Part shown: positions 6,135-13,296 of the stretch, piece after piece
How positions within the stretch are numbered: the first letter of the stretch is position 1
Layout of the letters: every line of letters begins with the position of its first letter
Assembly (NCBI GenBank): GCA_030638305.1
Contig: DAOWEW010000040.1
Coordinates: forward strand, 1 to 13,296
DNA from: Desulfobacteraceae bacterium
Lineage (GTDB): Bacteria > Desulfobacterota > Desulfobacteria > Desulfobacterales > ETH-SRB1
Direction of reading: 5' to 3'
Length of the DNA stretch: 13,296 nucleotides
The notes under the pieces: generated by a model
What the model saw: the letters and a program-made list of their open reading frames with translations, nothing else
The model's database searches: none
What the model was told of the DNA's origin: nothing
Position numbers and translations under genes: made by a program

Positions 6135-6772
6135 TATGTAAAATCAAAAAACAGATGGTAAATTAAAATATCTTTCAATTTATTCATTCTTTTATGCTTT
6201 GAATCGTAGCTATATTTAAAATTATCTTTTATTAAATATCTTGATAAATTTTGAACTGTTATTATTTCCTTATGATTTTGAAGCCTATTTTTGATGCGGT
6301 TGATTTTATCGTGAATTTCACCTGCTTTAATAAACCCAATCATTCCGGCTAAAGGCATTTGAGGTGAATATTTACCTGTAATGAAACTCATAATACCATT
6401 TGTTGGAGTTTTTCCTTCAAATGACTTTTTAGTGTCTATATATTTGTTTTCTCCAACTATTTTGCATTCAATTTTAATTGCATTTGAATCATCAATTAAA
6501 CTTTGAGGTGTAGCTAAATCTATATCAATTCTATTATTATTCTCAATGTCAGGAAATTCTGTAATCCAACGAAACGGAAAATTTATTTTATTTTTCGATT
6601 TGGCAATTTTAACTAAATCATCACGGATTTTATTTTCATTGTTTTTGCATGCATTATAGTTTTTTTTAGCTAACGCCTGATACGCTTCGATTAAAAATTC
6701 ATATGCTATCTTAATGTAATCAAGATGAGAGCCTATACTATATTTAAAAACTGATGCATTCAGATTACACAT
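6134..6772 (-). CDS. putative PD-(D/E)XK nuclease, partner of the adjacent DNA methyltransferase
   Basis: I do not recognise this 212-aa protein as a named family. Residues 81-104 read RIDIDLA, about a dozen residues, then IKIECKI. That gives Asp83 or Asp85 followed by Glu102-x-Lys104, the spacing of a PD-(D/E)XK nuclease core. Helical, lysine-rich segments flank it (15-60 and 150-205). The ATG at 6772 is chosen because it overlaps the methyltransferase stop by 8 bases (ATGTGTAA), suggesting translational coupling; a longer reading from 6817 would overlap by 53 bases and adds only a Lys-rich stretch. Position, AT-rich composition and the motif suggest the restriction endonuclease of a Type II system. 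The methylase N-terminus could instead hold the nuclease, and this protein could be an accessory factor. Function is inference. Confidence 0.55.
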   Translation of the reverse strand: MCNLNASVFKYSIGSHLDYIKIAYEFLIEAYQALAKKNYNACKNNENKIRDDLVKIAKSKNKINFPFRWITEFPDIENNNRIDIDLATPQSLIDDSNAIKIECKIVGENKYIDTKKSFEGKTPTNGIMSFITGKYSPQMPLAGMIGFIKAGEIHDKINRIKNRLQNHKEIITVQNLSRYLIKDNFKYSYDSKHKRMNKLKDILIYHLFFDFT

Positions 6773-9704
6773 TTTGTAACAAACTTTCTTTTTCAGCTTT
6801 AAACATTGCTTCAACAAATTCTGCTAAATCTCCATGAGCTACTGCAGGATGCCAATTTTTATACTGGTTAGGTTTTATAATATAAAAAGATGACTCATTA
6901 AATCCCCTGATATCCCTTTGCTTATAAAAAATATCTGTAATTTTTTCTTCTCCCAATTTTATAAGCTGAAATAATTCAATTGCTTTTTTATTGGAATATA
7001 TTCGTATCTTCTGTTTTGGCTTTGAATTTACTACTTTAAAATTTATTCCAATAATGTAATTGTCAGAGTAAATATCAATTGTAAAATAATCAGGATTTCC
7101 ATCCCATCTTTTACCAAAATGGTTTATAAAAATCTGTGCGTATTTGTTTAATTGCACTTCTGTTGTTTTTGCTATCGGTCCTATCTTATTATTTATCTGA
7201 GGAATTGTAATATGGATCGCATAATCTATTAATGTTTTTTCCATATTTGAAAATTCAAAAGATTCTAATACTATTTCGTTTAATTTATTTTTTTCAGATT
7301 CAATTTGTGCTTTTAATTGAGAATTGTGCATTACTTCAGAATTTAGTTTTTTATATAATTTTTGTATTTTATCTACTTGATTACTAATTATTTTTTCAAT
7401 TACAATGGGAATATTAAAGCGATCAACACTATCATCACTCTGTTCTCGTTCAACGCCAGCAGAATTTCCCTGTAGTAAAAGATAATAGCTCGAAATCATT
7501 GAATTTAATATACCACAAATATTTTTTAATAGTAACTTATTTACACTTCTGATTGCTGTAACAGAATGTGTAAAAACAAATTCATTTTCAGTATAAGCAG
7601 AAACTAAGGAAAAATCTTGCTTTGAAAATCCCTTTTTTAGCAAAACATAGGGCGGTTGGAATACCTCCCTTGTTCTTGGTCTGTGTAGTGTTTCTATTTT
7701 CCATTTTTTGCAAAAAGTTTCATTTAAAAAGAATTTTGAAAGAGCTTTTTTCTTTGTATCTAAATACAGTTTACCCAAAAGGTGTGTCCCATCATTTTGA
7801 TCACCACCTCCAAGTTGAAAACCTTGCCCAAACCGAAGATCATTTTTTTCAATTACCTGATTTAGACTGTCATAATTTTCCTTAAGTCTCTTAATCAAAT
7901 AAAAATCTAAAACATTACCATAAAGCATAATTTTCCAAAGATAATCATCCTTTTTAAAGTAATGTTGCTTAATTTGTTTTATATCGTTCTTTTCTATTAC
8001 AATTAATTTTAAGTATTTTAAAAAGATATTTGGTTTAATAGAGATGTGTAATACAATATTATCTTCTGTTGTCTCATTATGCGAATAATTGAAGAAAATA
8101 ATTGAAGTGGGTGCAACCGCACCTGAGAATATCTGATTTCTCACTGGTGAAAGTTCAAGAATCTCTTTAATATAAAAATAATTTAAAAAATATTGTCTGA
8201 AATCATTTGCATTGTGATTGTATAAAATAGGTTTACTCGGTAAAACCAGGACACATTTAGTCTTTTTTTTTGAAAAATCTTTTGTTCTTGCAACAAAAGT
8301 TTGAGCAATTTGTTTATTACTTACCGGAACCCTATTCGTTTGAAAATATTGAATATGAAAGCTATCACTTTCTTTATCACTACCCCATGGTGGATTACCT
8401 AATATAAAATCTAAATTTTCAATCTTTTGATTAAATGAATGCTTTGTATCAAAAAAATCAGCATTAAAAAGATTTTTTCCTAAAAGATTTGGGAGCTTAA
8501 ACTTGGTAATATCCTTTGGGTCAATATAATCAAGTAAAGTTAAGCATAAAGAAAAGACTGTTAAATTAATAGCATTTTTATCAATATCTAAACCAAAAAT
8601 ATTGTCAGCAAGAAGTTCCTTTAATTTTTCTTTTTGTATATTGCCTTTTTTGTCAAGATTTTTTTCAATTATGGACCTTAATGATTCAACCAGAAAAATA
8701 CCAGAACCACATGAAGGATCAAACACTTTGCATGCTTTGTTAGTATCCAAATGAGTTTTTACGGTTTTTTCTAATATATAATCGACTAAAAACGATGGTG
8801 TATAGTAAGCAGCATTTTTTTTCTGTTTTTTCTTCCCTATAAATCGTTCATAAACTTCAGATATTAATTCAATTGGAATAATATTAAAATCATACAGTTC
8901 AAAAAAAGATTTTTGTACTGTATCACCATGCATATCACTTCCTGAAAAAAGCTCATATAAATAATCAAGATGCATGTCTGTTACCTGAGATATTTCTATT
9001 TTGTTTACAGGAAACAAGTCCCCATTGAAAGTTTTTTTTAAATAATTAAAATATTCATATAATAGTTCTTTATTTTTAATGAGTGTTAAAAAACTTTGTT
9101 TATCTGTAAAAAATTTTGATTCTATTTTTACTCCTCTATCAAGTAAATATCTTGAAAATAGCAATCTCCCAATTATATTCTGTGCAAAAGTATTATCTAA
9201 TCCTTTTCTTTTTAAAATTTTCTTTGTACTTTCAAGATTTTCCAACAATTTTTCATCAACTTGTGCTTTTGGCTTTTTAAGATTGTCAAAAGCTTTGCCA
9301 GTGATAATATCCCAAATAGATAAATATTCATTTATGTTTTCTATTGTTAGATTTACATTTCCAACTTTAAGCTTATCAAATAAAGATGTTTTTGTATCAA
9401 ATGAGAATCCATTGTAAATATCTAAAATATCCTCAGTAATTATAAATACTATTGGAGTTCCGCGTAAATTCCAGATTTTTTTAAATAATGCTTTAAAGTC
9501 AATATTATCGTTTGGAGTAAAAACAAAAAATAATGCGATTATTTTATTTTCATGAAGCAAAAAACTATGTGGTTTAATTTCTGCCAAACCTTTGTGTAAT
9601 CTAACAGGTATTTTTTTCTTCCATAATCTCCCGTGAAAGATATGATAATTGTCATTCTCGTTTGAAATACCGATTTTATTTAATAGAGTTGTTATTAGTT
9701 TCAT
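6765..9704 (-). CDS. N6-adenine DNA methyltransferase (Eco57I/TaqI-like, Type II restriction-modification)
   Basis: The 979-aa protein carries a gamma-type adenine methylase core: YYTPSFLVDYIL (300-311), SAM-binding motif I VFDPSCGSGIFL (327-338), FGLDIDKNAI (370-379) and catalytic motif IV NPPW (437-440). Residues 1-130 form a separate N-terminal domain ending near DIYNGFSFD (95-103). Residues 590-770 probably hold the target-recognition region, including GQGFQLGGG (626-634). Residues 780-815 look coiled-coil. The C-terminal 820-979 domain ends IIKPNQYKNWHPAVAHGDLAEF, a tail I associate with stand-alone Type II methylases. No HsdS- or HsdR-like gene is adjacent, so Type I is unlikely. It lies 96 bp or more upstream of the island's left repeat and partners the 212-aa gene it overlaps. 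GC is much lower than in parB (14 G/C in 8581-8640 against 30 in 10201-10260), suggesting transfer. The start at 9704 overlaps a 33-aa ORF. Confidence 0.83.
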   Translation of the reverse strand: MKLITTLLNKIGISNENDNYHIFHGRLWKKKIPVRLHKGLAEIKPHSFLLHENKIIALFFVFTPNDNIDFKALFKKIWNLRGTPIVFIITEDILDIYNGFSFDTKTSLFDKLKVGNVNLTIENINEYLSIWDIITGKAFDNLKKPKAQVDEKLLENLESTKKILKRKGLDNTFAQNIIGRLLFSRYLLDRGVKIESKFFTDKQSFLTLIKNKELLYEYFNYLKKTFNGDLFPVNKIEISQVTDMHLDYLYELFSGSDMHGDTVQKSFFELYDFNIIPIELISEVYERFIGKKKQKKNAAYYTPSFLVDYILEKTVKTHLDTNKACKVFDPSCGSGIFLVESLRSIIEKNLDKKGNIQKEKLKELLADNIFGLDIDKNAINLTVFSLCLTLLDYIDPKDITKFKLPNLLGKNLFNADFFDTKHSFNQKIENLDFILGNPPWGSDKESDSFHIQYFQTNRVPVSNKQIAQTFVARTKDFSKKKTKCVLVLPSKPILYNHNANDFRQYFLNYFYIKEILELSPVRNQIFSGAVAPTSIIFFNYSHNETTEDNIVLHISIKPNIFLKYLKLIVIEKNDIKQIKQHYFKKDDYLWKIMLYGNVLDFYLIKRLKENYDSLNQVIEKNDLRFGQGFQLGGGDQNDGTHLLGKLYLDTKKKALSKFFLNETFCKKWKIETLHRPRTREVFQPPYVLLKKGFSKQDFSLVSAYTENEFVFTHSVTAIRSVNKLLLKNICGILNSMISSYYLLLQGNSAGVEREQSDDSVDRFNIPIVIEKIISNQVDKIQKLYKKLNSEVMHNSQLKAQIESEKNKLNEIVLESFEFSNMEKTLIDYAIHITIPQINNKIGPIAKTTEVQLNKYAQIFINHFGKRWDGNPDYFTIDIYSDNYIIGINFKVVNSKPKQKIRIYSNKKAIELFQLIKLGEEKITDIFYKQRDIRGFNESSFYIIKPNQYKNWHPAVAHGDLAEFVEAMFKAEKESLLQNV

Positions 9705-9802
9705 AGTCTTGTAACAAATAGCGTTTTATCAAGCAGTTGGCATTCTTCACGAAAAAAACTATTAATTGCAATGAATGGCTGATCTACCAATGGTAAGTTC
9801 AT
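9701..9802 (-). CDS. 33-aa micro-ORF coupled to the methyltransferase start
   Basis: The ORF runs from ATG at 9802, preceded by GGGGAAACT, to a TGA at 9701-9703 that overlaps the methylase ATG (ATGA). The peptide begins MNLPLVDQPF and ends DKTLFVTRL, with no recognisable motif. The ATGA overlap is typical of translational coupling, so it could be a leader peptide setting methylase level, or the remnant of an upstream gene cut by the adjacent repeat. It is too short to be a controller (C) protein. It may be a chance ORF. Confidence 0.35.
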   Translation of the reverse strand: MNLPLVDQPFIAINSFFREECQLLDKTLFVTRL

Positions 9803-9842
9803 AGTTTCCCCAAGTTTTGGGTTCAGAGTTCAAGAGTTCAGC

Positions 9843-9873
9843 AGCGTTGCCCCTTTGTGGGCAACCTCTTTGG
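9843..9873 (+). repeat. direct repeat flanking the AT-rich island, right copy (with hairpin)
   Basis: This is the partner of 5991-6022. It contains a perfect 7-bp stem with a 6-base loop: GTTGCCC (9846-9852) pairs with GGGCAAC (9859-9865). A GTTCAGAGTTCAAGAGTTCA train (9821-9840) precedes it. The placement, 41 bases beyond the micro-ORF start, makes it the natural right border of the island. Confidence 0.65.
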
Positions 9874-9914
9874 CTTAGGAACGGAGTAGGCATTATCTTT
9901 TTTCTTTCATAGCT

Positions 9915-10817
9915 TTATAGTTGTTTTAAAAGGCCTATAAGGCGATCAAGATCGTTGTTGTTATAAAATTCGATTGAAATCTTTCCCTTTTCTCCCTGTT
10001 TTTTGATCTGAGTTTTGGCGCCAAGGTGGTGGGAAAGATCATCAGCCAGACTTGAAAGATATATTTGTTCTGAACCAGGTTGGGATTCCCCGGACTTTTT
10101 CTTCTCTGATTTCAAACGCTTGATCAAATTTTCCGTTTCTCTGACCGAAAGTTTTTTTAAAACAACTGCCCGCCAGGCTGCAATTTGCTGTGCTGATGTA
10201 TCAGCGCCTAACAGAGCCCTTGCATGTCCCATGCTAAGGGTATTATCCAGAATAGTTGCCTTTATTTGTTCGGGAAGTTGTCTTAGACGAAGTAAATTGG
10301 CAACAGCAGATCTACTTTTCCCCATCCGCTTTGCCACCTGCTCCTGAGTGAGATTAAATTCCGTAATAAGTTGGTGGAATGCCTCCGCTTCTTCCAGAGC
10401 ATTGAGGTTTTCCCGTTGTATGTTTTCAACAATGGACATTTCCAGAAGATCTGAGTCAGTTATATTTTTTATAACAGCGGGTACATGGGTGAGCCCTGCC
10501 ATTTTAGCTGCGCGAAACCGTCTTTCACCGGCTACCAGCTCATAACCGTTTCCGTCTTTTCTAAGCAATACAGGTTGTATGATTCCCTGCTCTTTAATTG
10601 AGGCACAAAGCTCTTCAAGAACTTGTTGAGAAAAATTTATACGAGGCTGATACCTGTTAGGGTGGATCAGATTGATATCGCATTGGAAATAATTAACCTG
10701 CTCGTTTTCAAAAGCTCTAAAATCAGGAATAAGAGCATCAAGACCTCTTCCAAGTGCCATTTTTTTCCGTTTTTTTAAATTTAAATCAGATTCGTTTTTT
10801 TGTTTTGCTTTAAGCAT
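9915..10817 (-). CDS. parB: chromosome-partitioning protein ParB
   Basis: ParB is a CTP-dependent DNA clamp that loads at parS sites and works with ParA to segregate chromosome origins. The 300-aa reading shows MALGRGLDALIP (20-31), the CTP-binding box GERRFRAAKMAGL (97-109), ENIQRENLNALEEA (131-144), the helix-turn-helix that reads parS (LTQEQVAKRMGKSRSAVANLLRL, 156-178) and a C-terminal dimerisation domain ending NNDLDRLIGLLKQL. The start could be ATG 10817 or ATG 10760 (MALGRG...); neither has a strong Shine-Dalgarno, and the first 19 residues are mostly Lys/Asn. It lies downstream of parA on the same strand, separated by a 213-bp inverted-repeat element. No canonical parS was seen in the window. 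Confidence 0.95.
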   Translation of the reverse strand: MLKAKQKNESDLNLKKRKKMALGRGLDALIPDFRAFENEQVNYFQCDINLIHPNRYQPRINFSQQVLEELCASIKEQGIIQPVLLRKDGNGYELVAGERRFRAAKMAGLTHVPAVIKNITDSDLLEMSIVENIQRENLNALEEAEAFHQLITEFNLTQEQVAKRMGKSRSAVANLLRLRQLPEQIKATILDNTLSMGHARALLGADTSAQQIAAWRAVVLKKLSVRETENLIKRLKSEKKKSGESQPGSEQIYLSSLADDLSHHLGAKTQIKKQGEKGKISIEFYNNNDLDRLIGLLKQL

Positions 10818-10841
10818 ATTGGGTAACTTTTATGTATTATT

Positions 10842-11054
10842 GTAATAGTTCACGGTTCACAGTTTACGGTTGATCAAAACAAGCTATCAACTTAAATCGG
10901 GATACTTTTCGCCATTTTGGTTTTATGGCAATCCCACAATCAATGAAAATCTAAGAAATCGCTAACCATTTGAATTTACAGGCTGTATCACCTTACATCG
11001 GTAGCCTCAAAATATAAAACCGTGAACTGTAAACTGACAACCGTGAACTGTTAC
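10842..11054. mobile_element. MITE-like element with inverted ends between parA and parB
   Basis: The ends GTAATAGTTCACGGTT (10842-10857) and AACCGTGAACTGTTAC (11039-11054) are inverted complements at 15 of 16 positions. Further GTTTACGGTT/AACCGTGAACTGTAAACTG words sit just inside. The 213-bp segment fills almost the whole parA-parB gap and holds no ORF I would call. The form fits a small non-autonomous inverted-repeat element or a large stem structure. No clear target-site duplication was identified. Confidence 0.5.
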
Positions 11055-11057
11055 GTA

Positions 11058-11819
11058 TTATTTAATTTTCATTATTTCTCTTGCCAGATCAAAGTAGCTT
11101 TTTGCTCCCGGAGAAGCGGCATCGTACAGCAATATAGGTTTTCCAAAACTTGGAGCTTCTCCCAGCCGTACATTTCTGGGAATAATGGTTTTTAAAACAA
11201 GATTCCTGAAATATTTTTTCGCATCTTCGACTACCTGATGCGACAAGTTAGTCCTTTTATCAAACATGGTTAAAAGAATGCCGGCAATTTTAAGATTCGG
11301 ATTCAGACCTCGCTTTATAAGCTTTACTGTTTGCATAAGCTGACCAAGTCCTTCCAGAGCATAAAATTCACACTGAAGCGGAATCAGTATTGAATCGGCT
11401 GCTGTTAGAGCATTTAACGTCAGAAGGCTTAAAGAGGGCGGGCAGTCTATTACTATATAATCGAATGAATCAGTAAGCTGGCCAAGCAGTTTCTTTAATA
11501 AAGTTTCACGTTCAGGGTTTGACATCATTTCCACTTCAAAACCTATGAGTTCAATTCTTGATGGAATGATTTTCAGACTATCTATCTCGCTGTTTATAAT
11601 AAGGCTATTGATATCGGTTTCTCCGATTATGCCATGGTATAATGTCTTGGAAATACTGTTTTTATCAATACCCATTCCTGTGGTGGCATTTGCCTGCGGA
11701 TCACAATCAACGAGAAGTGTCTTTTTATCTGAAACCGCAAGTGCAGCAGATAGATTGATAGCTGTAGTAGTTTTTCCTACACCGCCTTTTTGGTTTGTTA
11801 TGCATATAATTCGTGTCAT
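11058..11819 (-). CDS. parA: chromosome-partitioning ATPase ParA (Soj)
   Basis: ParA is a deviant-Walker ATPase that forms a nucleoid-bound gradient used to move ParB-parS complexes. The 253-aa protein has the Walker A motif KGGVGKTT (11-18, with signature Lys11 and Lys16), the switch LLVDCDPQANATTG (35-48, Asp40) and Walker B YIVIDCPPSLSLLT (121-134, Asp125). The tail is typical for chromosomal Soj proteins (IIPRNVRLGEAPSFGKPI, 212-229), and there is no N-terminal HTH domain as in plasmid P1-type ParA. The ATG at 11819 gives the standard MTRIICITNQKGGVGKT start. It is the first gene of the parA-parB pair and is divergent from the M48 protease gene. Confidence 0.96.
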   Translation of the reverse strand: MTRIICITNQKGGVGKTTTAINLSAALAVSDKKTLLVDCDPQANATTGMGIDKNSISKTLYHGIIGETDINSLIINSEIDSLKIIPSRIELIGFEVEMMSNPERETLLKKLLGQLTDSFDYIVIDCPPSLSLLTLNALTAADSILIPLQCEFYALEGLGQLMQTVKLIKRGLNPNLKIAGILLTMFDKRTNLSHQVVEDAKKYFRNLVLKTIIPRNVRLGEAPSFGKPILLYDAASPGAKSYFDLAREIMKIK

Positions 11820-11936
11820 AAAAAATTCTTAACATAAAACTTGTTGTTTGAAAAGGATATATAATGTGTCATAAAAGAATTTATGGGTCACGGTTTACGG
11901 CTTTTTAATTTTTTTTAGAAAATAACTTAATCTCAT
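11820..11936. other. divergent intergenic region parA / M48 protease
   Basis: This 117-bp gap should hold both promoters. A TATAAT hexamer occurs on the plus strand at 11860-11865 without a good -35 at 17 bases, so I do not call a promoter. A GTCACGGTTTACGG word (11887-11900) is related to the repeats of the parA-parB gap. Confidence 0.4.
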
Positions 11937-13296
11937 ATGAAATTTTATAAAAAAATATTCATTATATTTTCAGCTTTGATTTTATTCGTTGATGTGTGTT
12001 TTCCAGGAGCGGCTTTATGTATTTCAGTTAAAAAGGAAGAAGAAATGGGGCGTGAGTTCATGAGGGTTGTTTTAGAACACTTTGAACTCATTAAAGACCC
12101 TTTTGTTGTTAATTATGTTAATAAGATAGGCGATAAGATTATCTCTGCCCTTCCTCCGCAGCCTTTTAATTACAACTTTTATATCATAAAAGAAGATAGT
12201 TATAATGCTTTTGCGAGTCCTGCAGGCAATATTTTTATAAACAGCGGACTTTTTGAGGCAATGGAAAACGAGGAAGAACTTGCAGGAATATTATCTCACG
12301 AAATAGCTCATGTCGTATGTCGCCATATTTCACACCGCATTGAAAAACAATCAAAAATCGGGCTCATAACACTTGCTGGTATGCTCGCAGGGATATTCCT
12401 TGGATTAGAAGGAACGGGAGCAGTATCCAGCGCATTAACCTTAGGGTCGATTGCTGCAGGGCAATCAATTTCTCTTGCATACAGCCGTGAGGATGAAATG
12501 CAGGCTGATCAGTTGGGATTAAAATATCTTAACAAGGCAGGATACAGTGGATCAGGATTGTTGACAATGCTGAAAAAAATTCGAAGTAAACAATGGTTTG
12601 GTTCGGATCAGATTCCTACCTATCTGACTACTCATCCTGCTTCGGAAGATCGTATTGTATATATTGGCTCCTGGCTTGAAACCGGTGAGAAACCATCAGG
12701 ACAGGTGTTTAATATTGACCCTTATGATTTTCAAATAACTCATACGCGGTTTGTCAGTATGCACGGAGAGGAGAGTATTGTATTAAAAAAGTCCGAAACC
12801 AGGATTGCCAAATACCCGTCAGATCCAATGGCACTTTATGGATATGGACTTGTACTGGCAAGAACCGGAAATTTTAAAGATGCAGCAATTAATCTTAAAA
12901 AGGCTTTGGAAAAAAGAGCTTTTAATTCTCATATATTAAGAGATCTTGGAAGGATATATTTTCTTGACGGTTTTTATGAAGAAGCATTAAAAACCCTTAA
13001 AGCATCTTTAAGCATAGCACCGGATGATATAGAAGGCCTTTTTTTGCTCGGCCGCACTCAGGCAGGGCTTGGGAAGTATGAAAATGCTGAGAATACATTT
13101 GAGAAGCTCATAGAAAAAGATCCGGATTATAACAGGGCGCTCTATTTTCTTGGCGATACCTATGGCAGGCATGGGAAGCTGGGGAATGCACATTATTATC
13201 TCGGGTTATATTACAAAAACGAGAGGAATTTTAAGAATGCCGAATTTCATCTTAAAAAAGCCTTAAATACAGATGACCCGGATAGAAAGCTTAAAA
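11937..13296 (+). CDS. secreted M48 metalloprotease with TPR tail (BepA/YfgC-like), 3' end outside window
   Basis: The frame is open from ATG 11937 to the last base (453 codons). Residues 1-28 form a signal peptide (basic MKFYKK, hydrophobic core, then GAALC). The zinc motif HEIAH is at 121-125, and the third ligand Glu187 with Asp191 lies in REDEMQADQLG. In M48 peptidases two histidines and this glutamate bind zinc, and Glu122 is catalytic. From about residue 295 TPR-like helices repeat (YGYGLVLARTGNFKDAAINL, LRDLGRIYFLDGFYEEALKT, LFLLGRTQAGLGKYENAENT), the layout of periplasmic BepA/YfgC, which degrades stalled outer-membrane proteins such as LptD. Cys28 near the signal end could be chance or a lipoprotein-like site, though the box is poor. 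The Shine-Dalgarno is weak. Confidence 0.9.
   Translation, partial: MKFYKKIFIIFSALILFVDVCFPGAALCISVKKEEEMGREFMRVVLEHFELIKDPFVVNYVNKIGDKIISALPPQPFNYNFYIIKEDSYNAFASPAGNIFINSGLFEAMENEEELAGILSHEIAHVVCRHISHRIEKQSKIGLITLAGMLAGIFLGLEGTGAVSSALTLGSIAAGQSISLAYSREDEMQADQLGLKYLNKAGYSGSGLLTMLKKIRSKQWFGSDQIPTYLTTHPASEDRIVYIGSWLETGEKPSGQVFNIDPYDFQITHTRFVSMHGEESIVLKKSETRIAKYPSDPMALYGYGLVLARTGNFKDAAINLKKALEKRAFNSHILRDLGRIYFLDGFYEEALKTLKASLSIAPDDIEGLFLLGRTQAGLGKYENAENTFEKLIEKDPDYNRALYFLGDTYGRHGKLGNAHYYLGLYYKNERNFKNAEFHLKKALNTDDPDRKLK

Noticed and set aside
6773..6817. Upstream extension of the nuclease-like gene by 15 codons (start at 6817).
   Set aside because: It would overlap the methylase by 53 bases and adds only a Lys/Cys-rich stretch. 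The ATG at 6772 overlapping the stop is the more typical arrangement.
6765..9704. BREX PglX or Type I HsdM as identity of the methylase.
   Set aside because: No PglZ, BrxC, HsdS or HsdR gene is adjacent, and the domain layout with its C-terminal tail fits a stand-alone Type II enzyme better.
9705..11936. Search for parS (TGTTTCACGTGAAACA-like) around parAB.
   Set aside because: GTTCACGG and CCGTGAAC words are present but never form the central CACGTG dyad, so no parS is called.
1..13296. CRISPR array, tRNA, rRNA or insertion-sequence transposase.
   Set aside because: No regularly spaced repeats, no T-arm/cloverleaf signature and no transposase motifs were seen on either strand.

Overview
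The window looks like chromosomal DNA of a Gram-negative, anaerobic sulfate-reducer-type bacterium, most likely Desulfobacterota (order Desulfobacterales). This rests on gene content: a CooT-family nickel protein beside a DUF3842 protein, an OleA-type thiolase, a YcaO protein of the kind I associate with sulfate reducers, an IspH fused to a UbiA-type prenyltransferase, an M48/TPR protease, and intergenic gaps filled with GTTCA/GTTTACGG-type words. No ribosomal RNA or protein marker is present, so the taxonomy is inference.

Left part (1-1328): a YcaO-domain gene on the minus strand runs off the left edge (codons 1-230 present). Upstream of it lies a short ribbon-helix-helix antitoxin-like gene with a very good promoter and ribosome binding site. 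That gene is probably a frameshifted, truncated remnant with no toxin. A non-coding gap of about 0.37 kb follows.

Metabolic block (1329-5964): a plus-strand OleA homologue converges on a tight minus-strand operon. In transcription order the operon is NYN/YacP-like nuclease, DUF3842, CooT, IspH-UbiA fusion and PlsY. The last two link isoprenoid precursor synthesis, a membrane prenyltransferase and phospholipid acylation.

AT-rich island (about 5976-9873): a two-gene minus-strand module. A 979-aa N6-adenine DNA methyltransferase is followed, with an 8-bp overlap, by a 212-aa protein that has a candidate PD-(D/E)XK nuclease core. A 33-aa ORF sits upstream, joined by an ATGA overlap. The module resembles a compact Type II restriction-modification system. 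It is clearly AT-richer than its neighbours, lies between parB and the NYN operon, and is bracketed by near-identical 31-32 bp direct repeats, so it looks acquired.

Right part (9915-13296): chromosome segregation genes parA and parB (minus strand) are separated by a 213-bp segment with inverted terminal repeats (MITE-like). A divergent plus-strand gene for a secreted M48 metalloprotease with a TPR tail (BepA/YfgC-like) runs off the right edge.

The candidates for something less described are the two-gene methylase/nuclease island with its coupled micro-ORF, the IspH-UbiA fusion, and the dispersed intergenic repeat families that sit at gene junctions.
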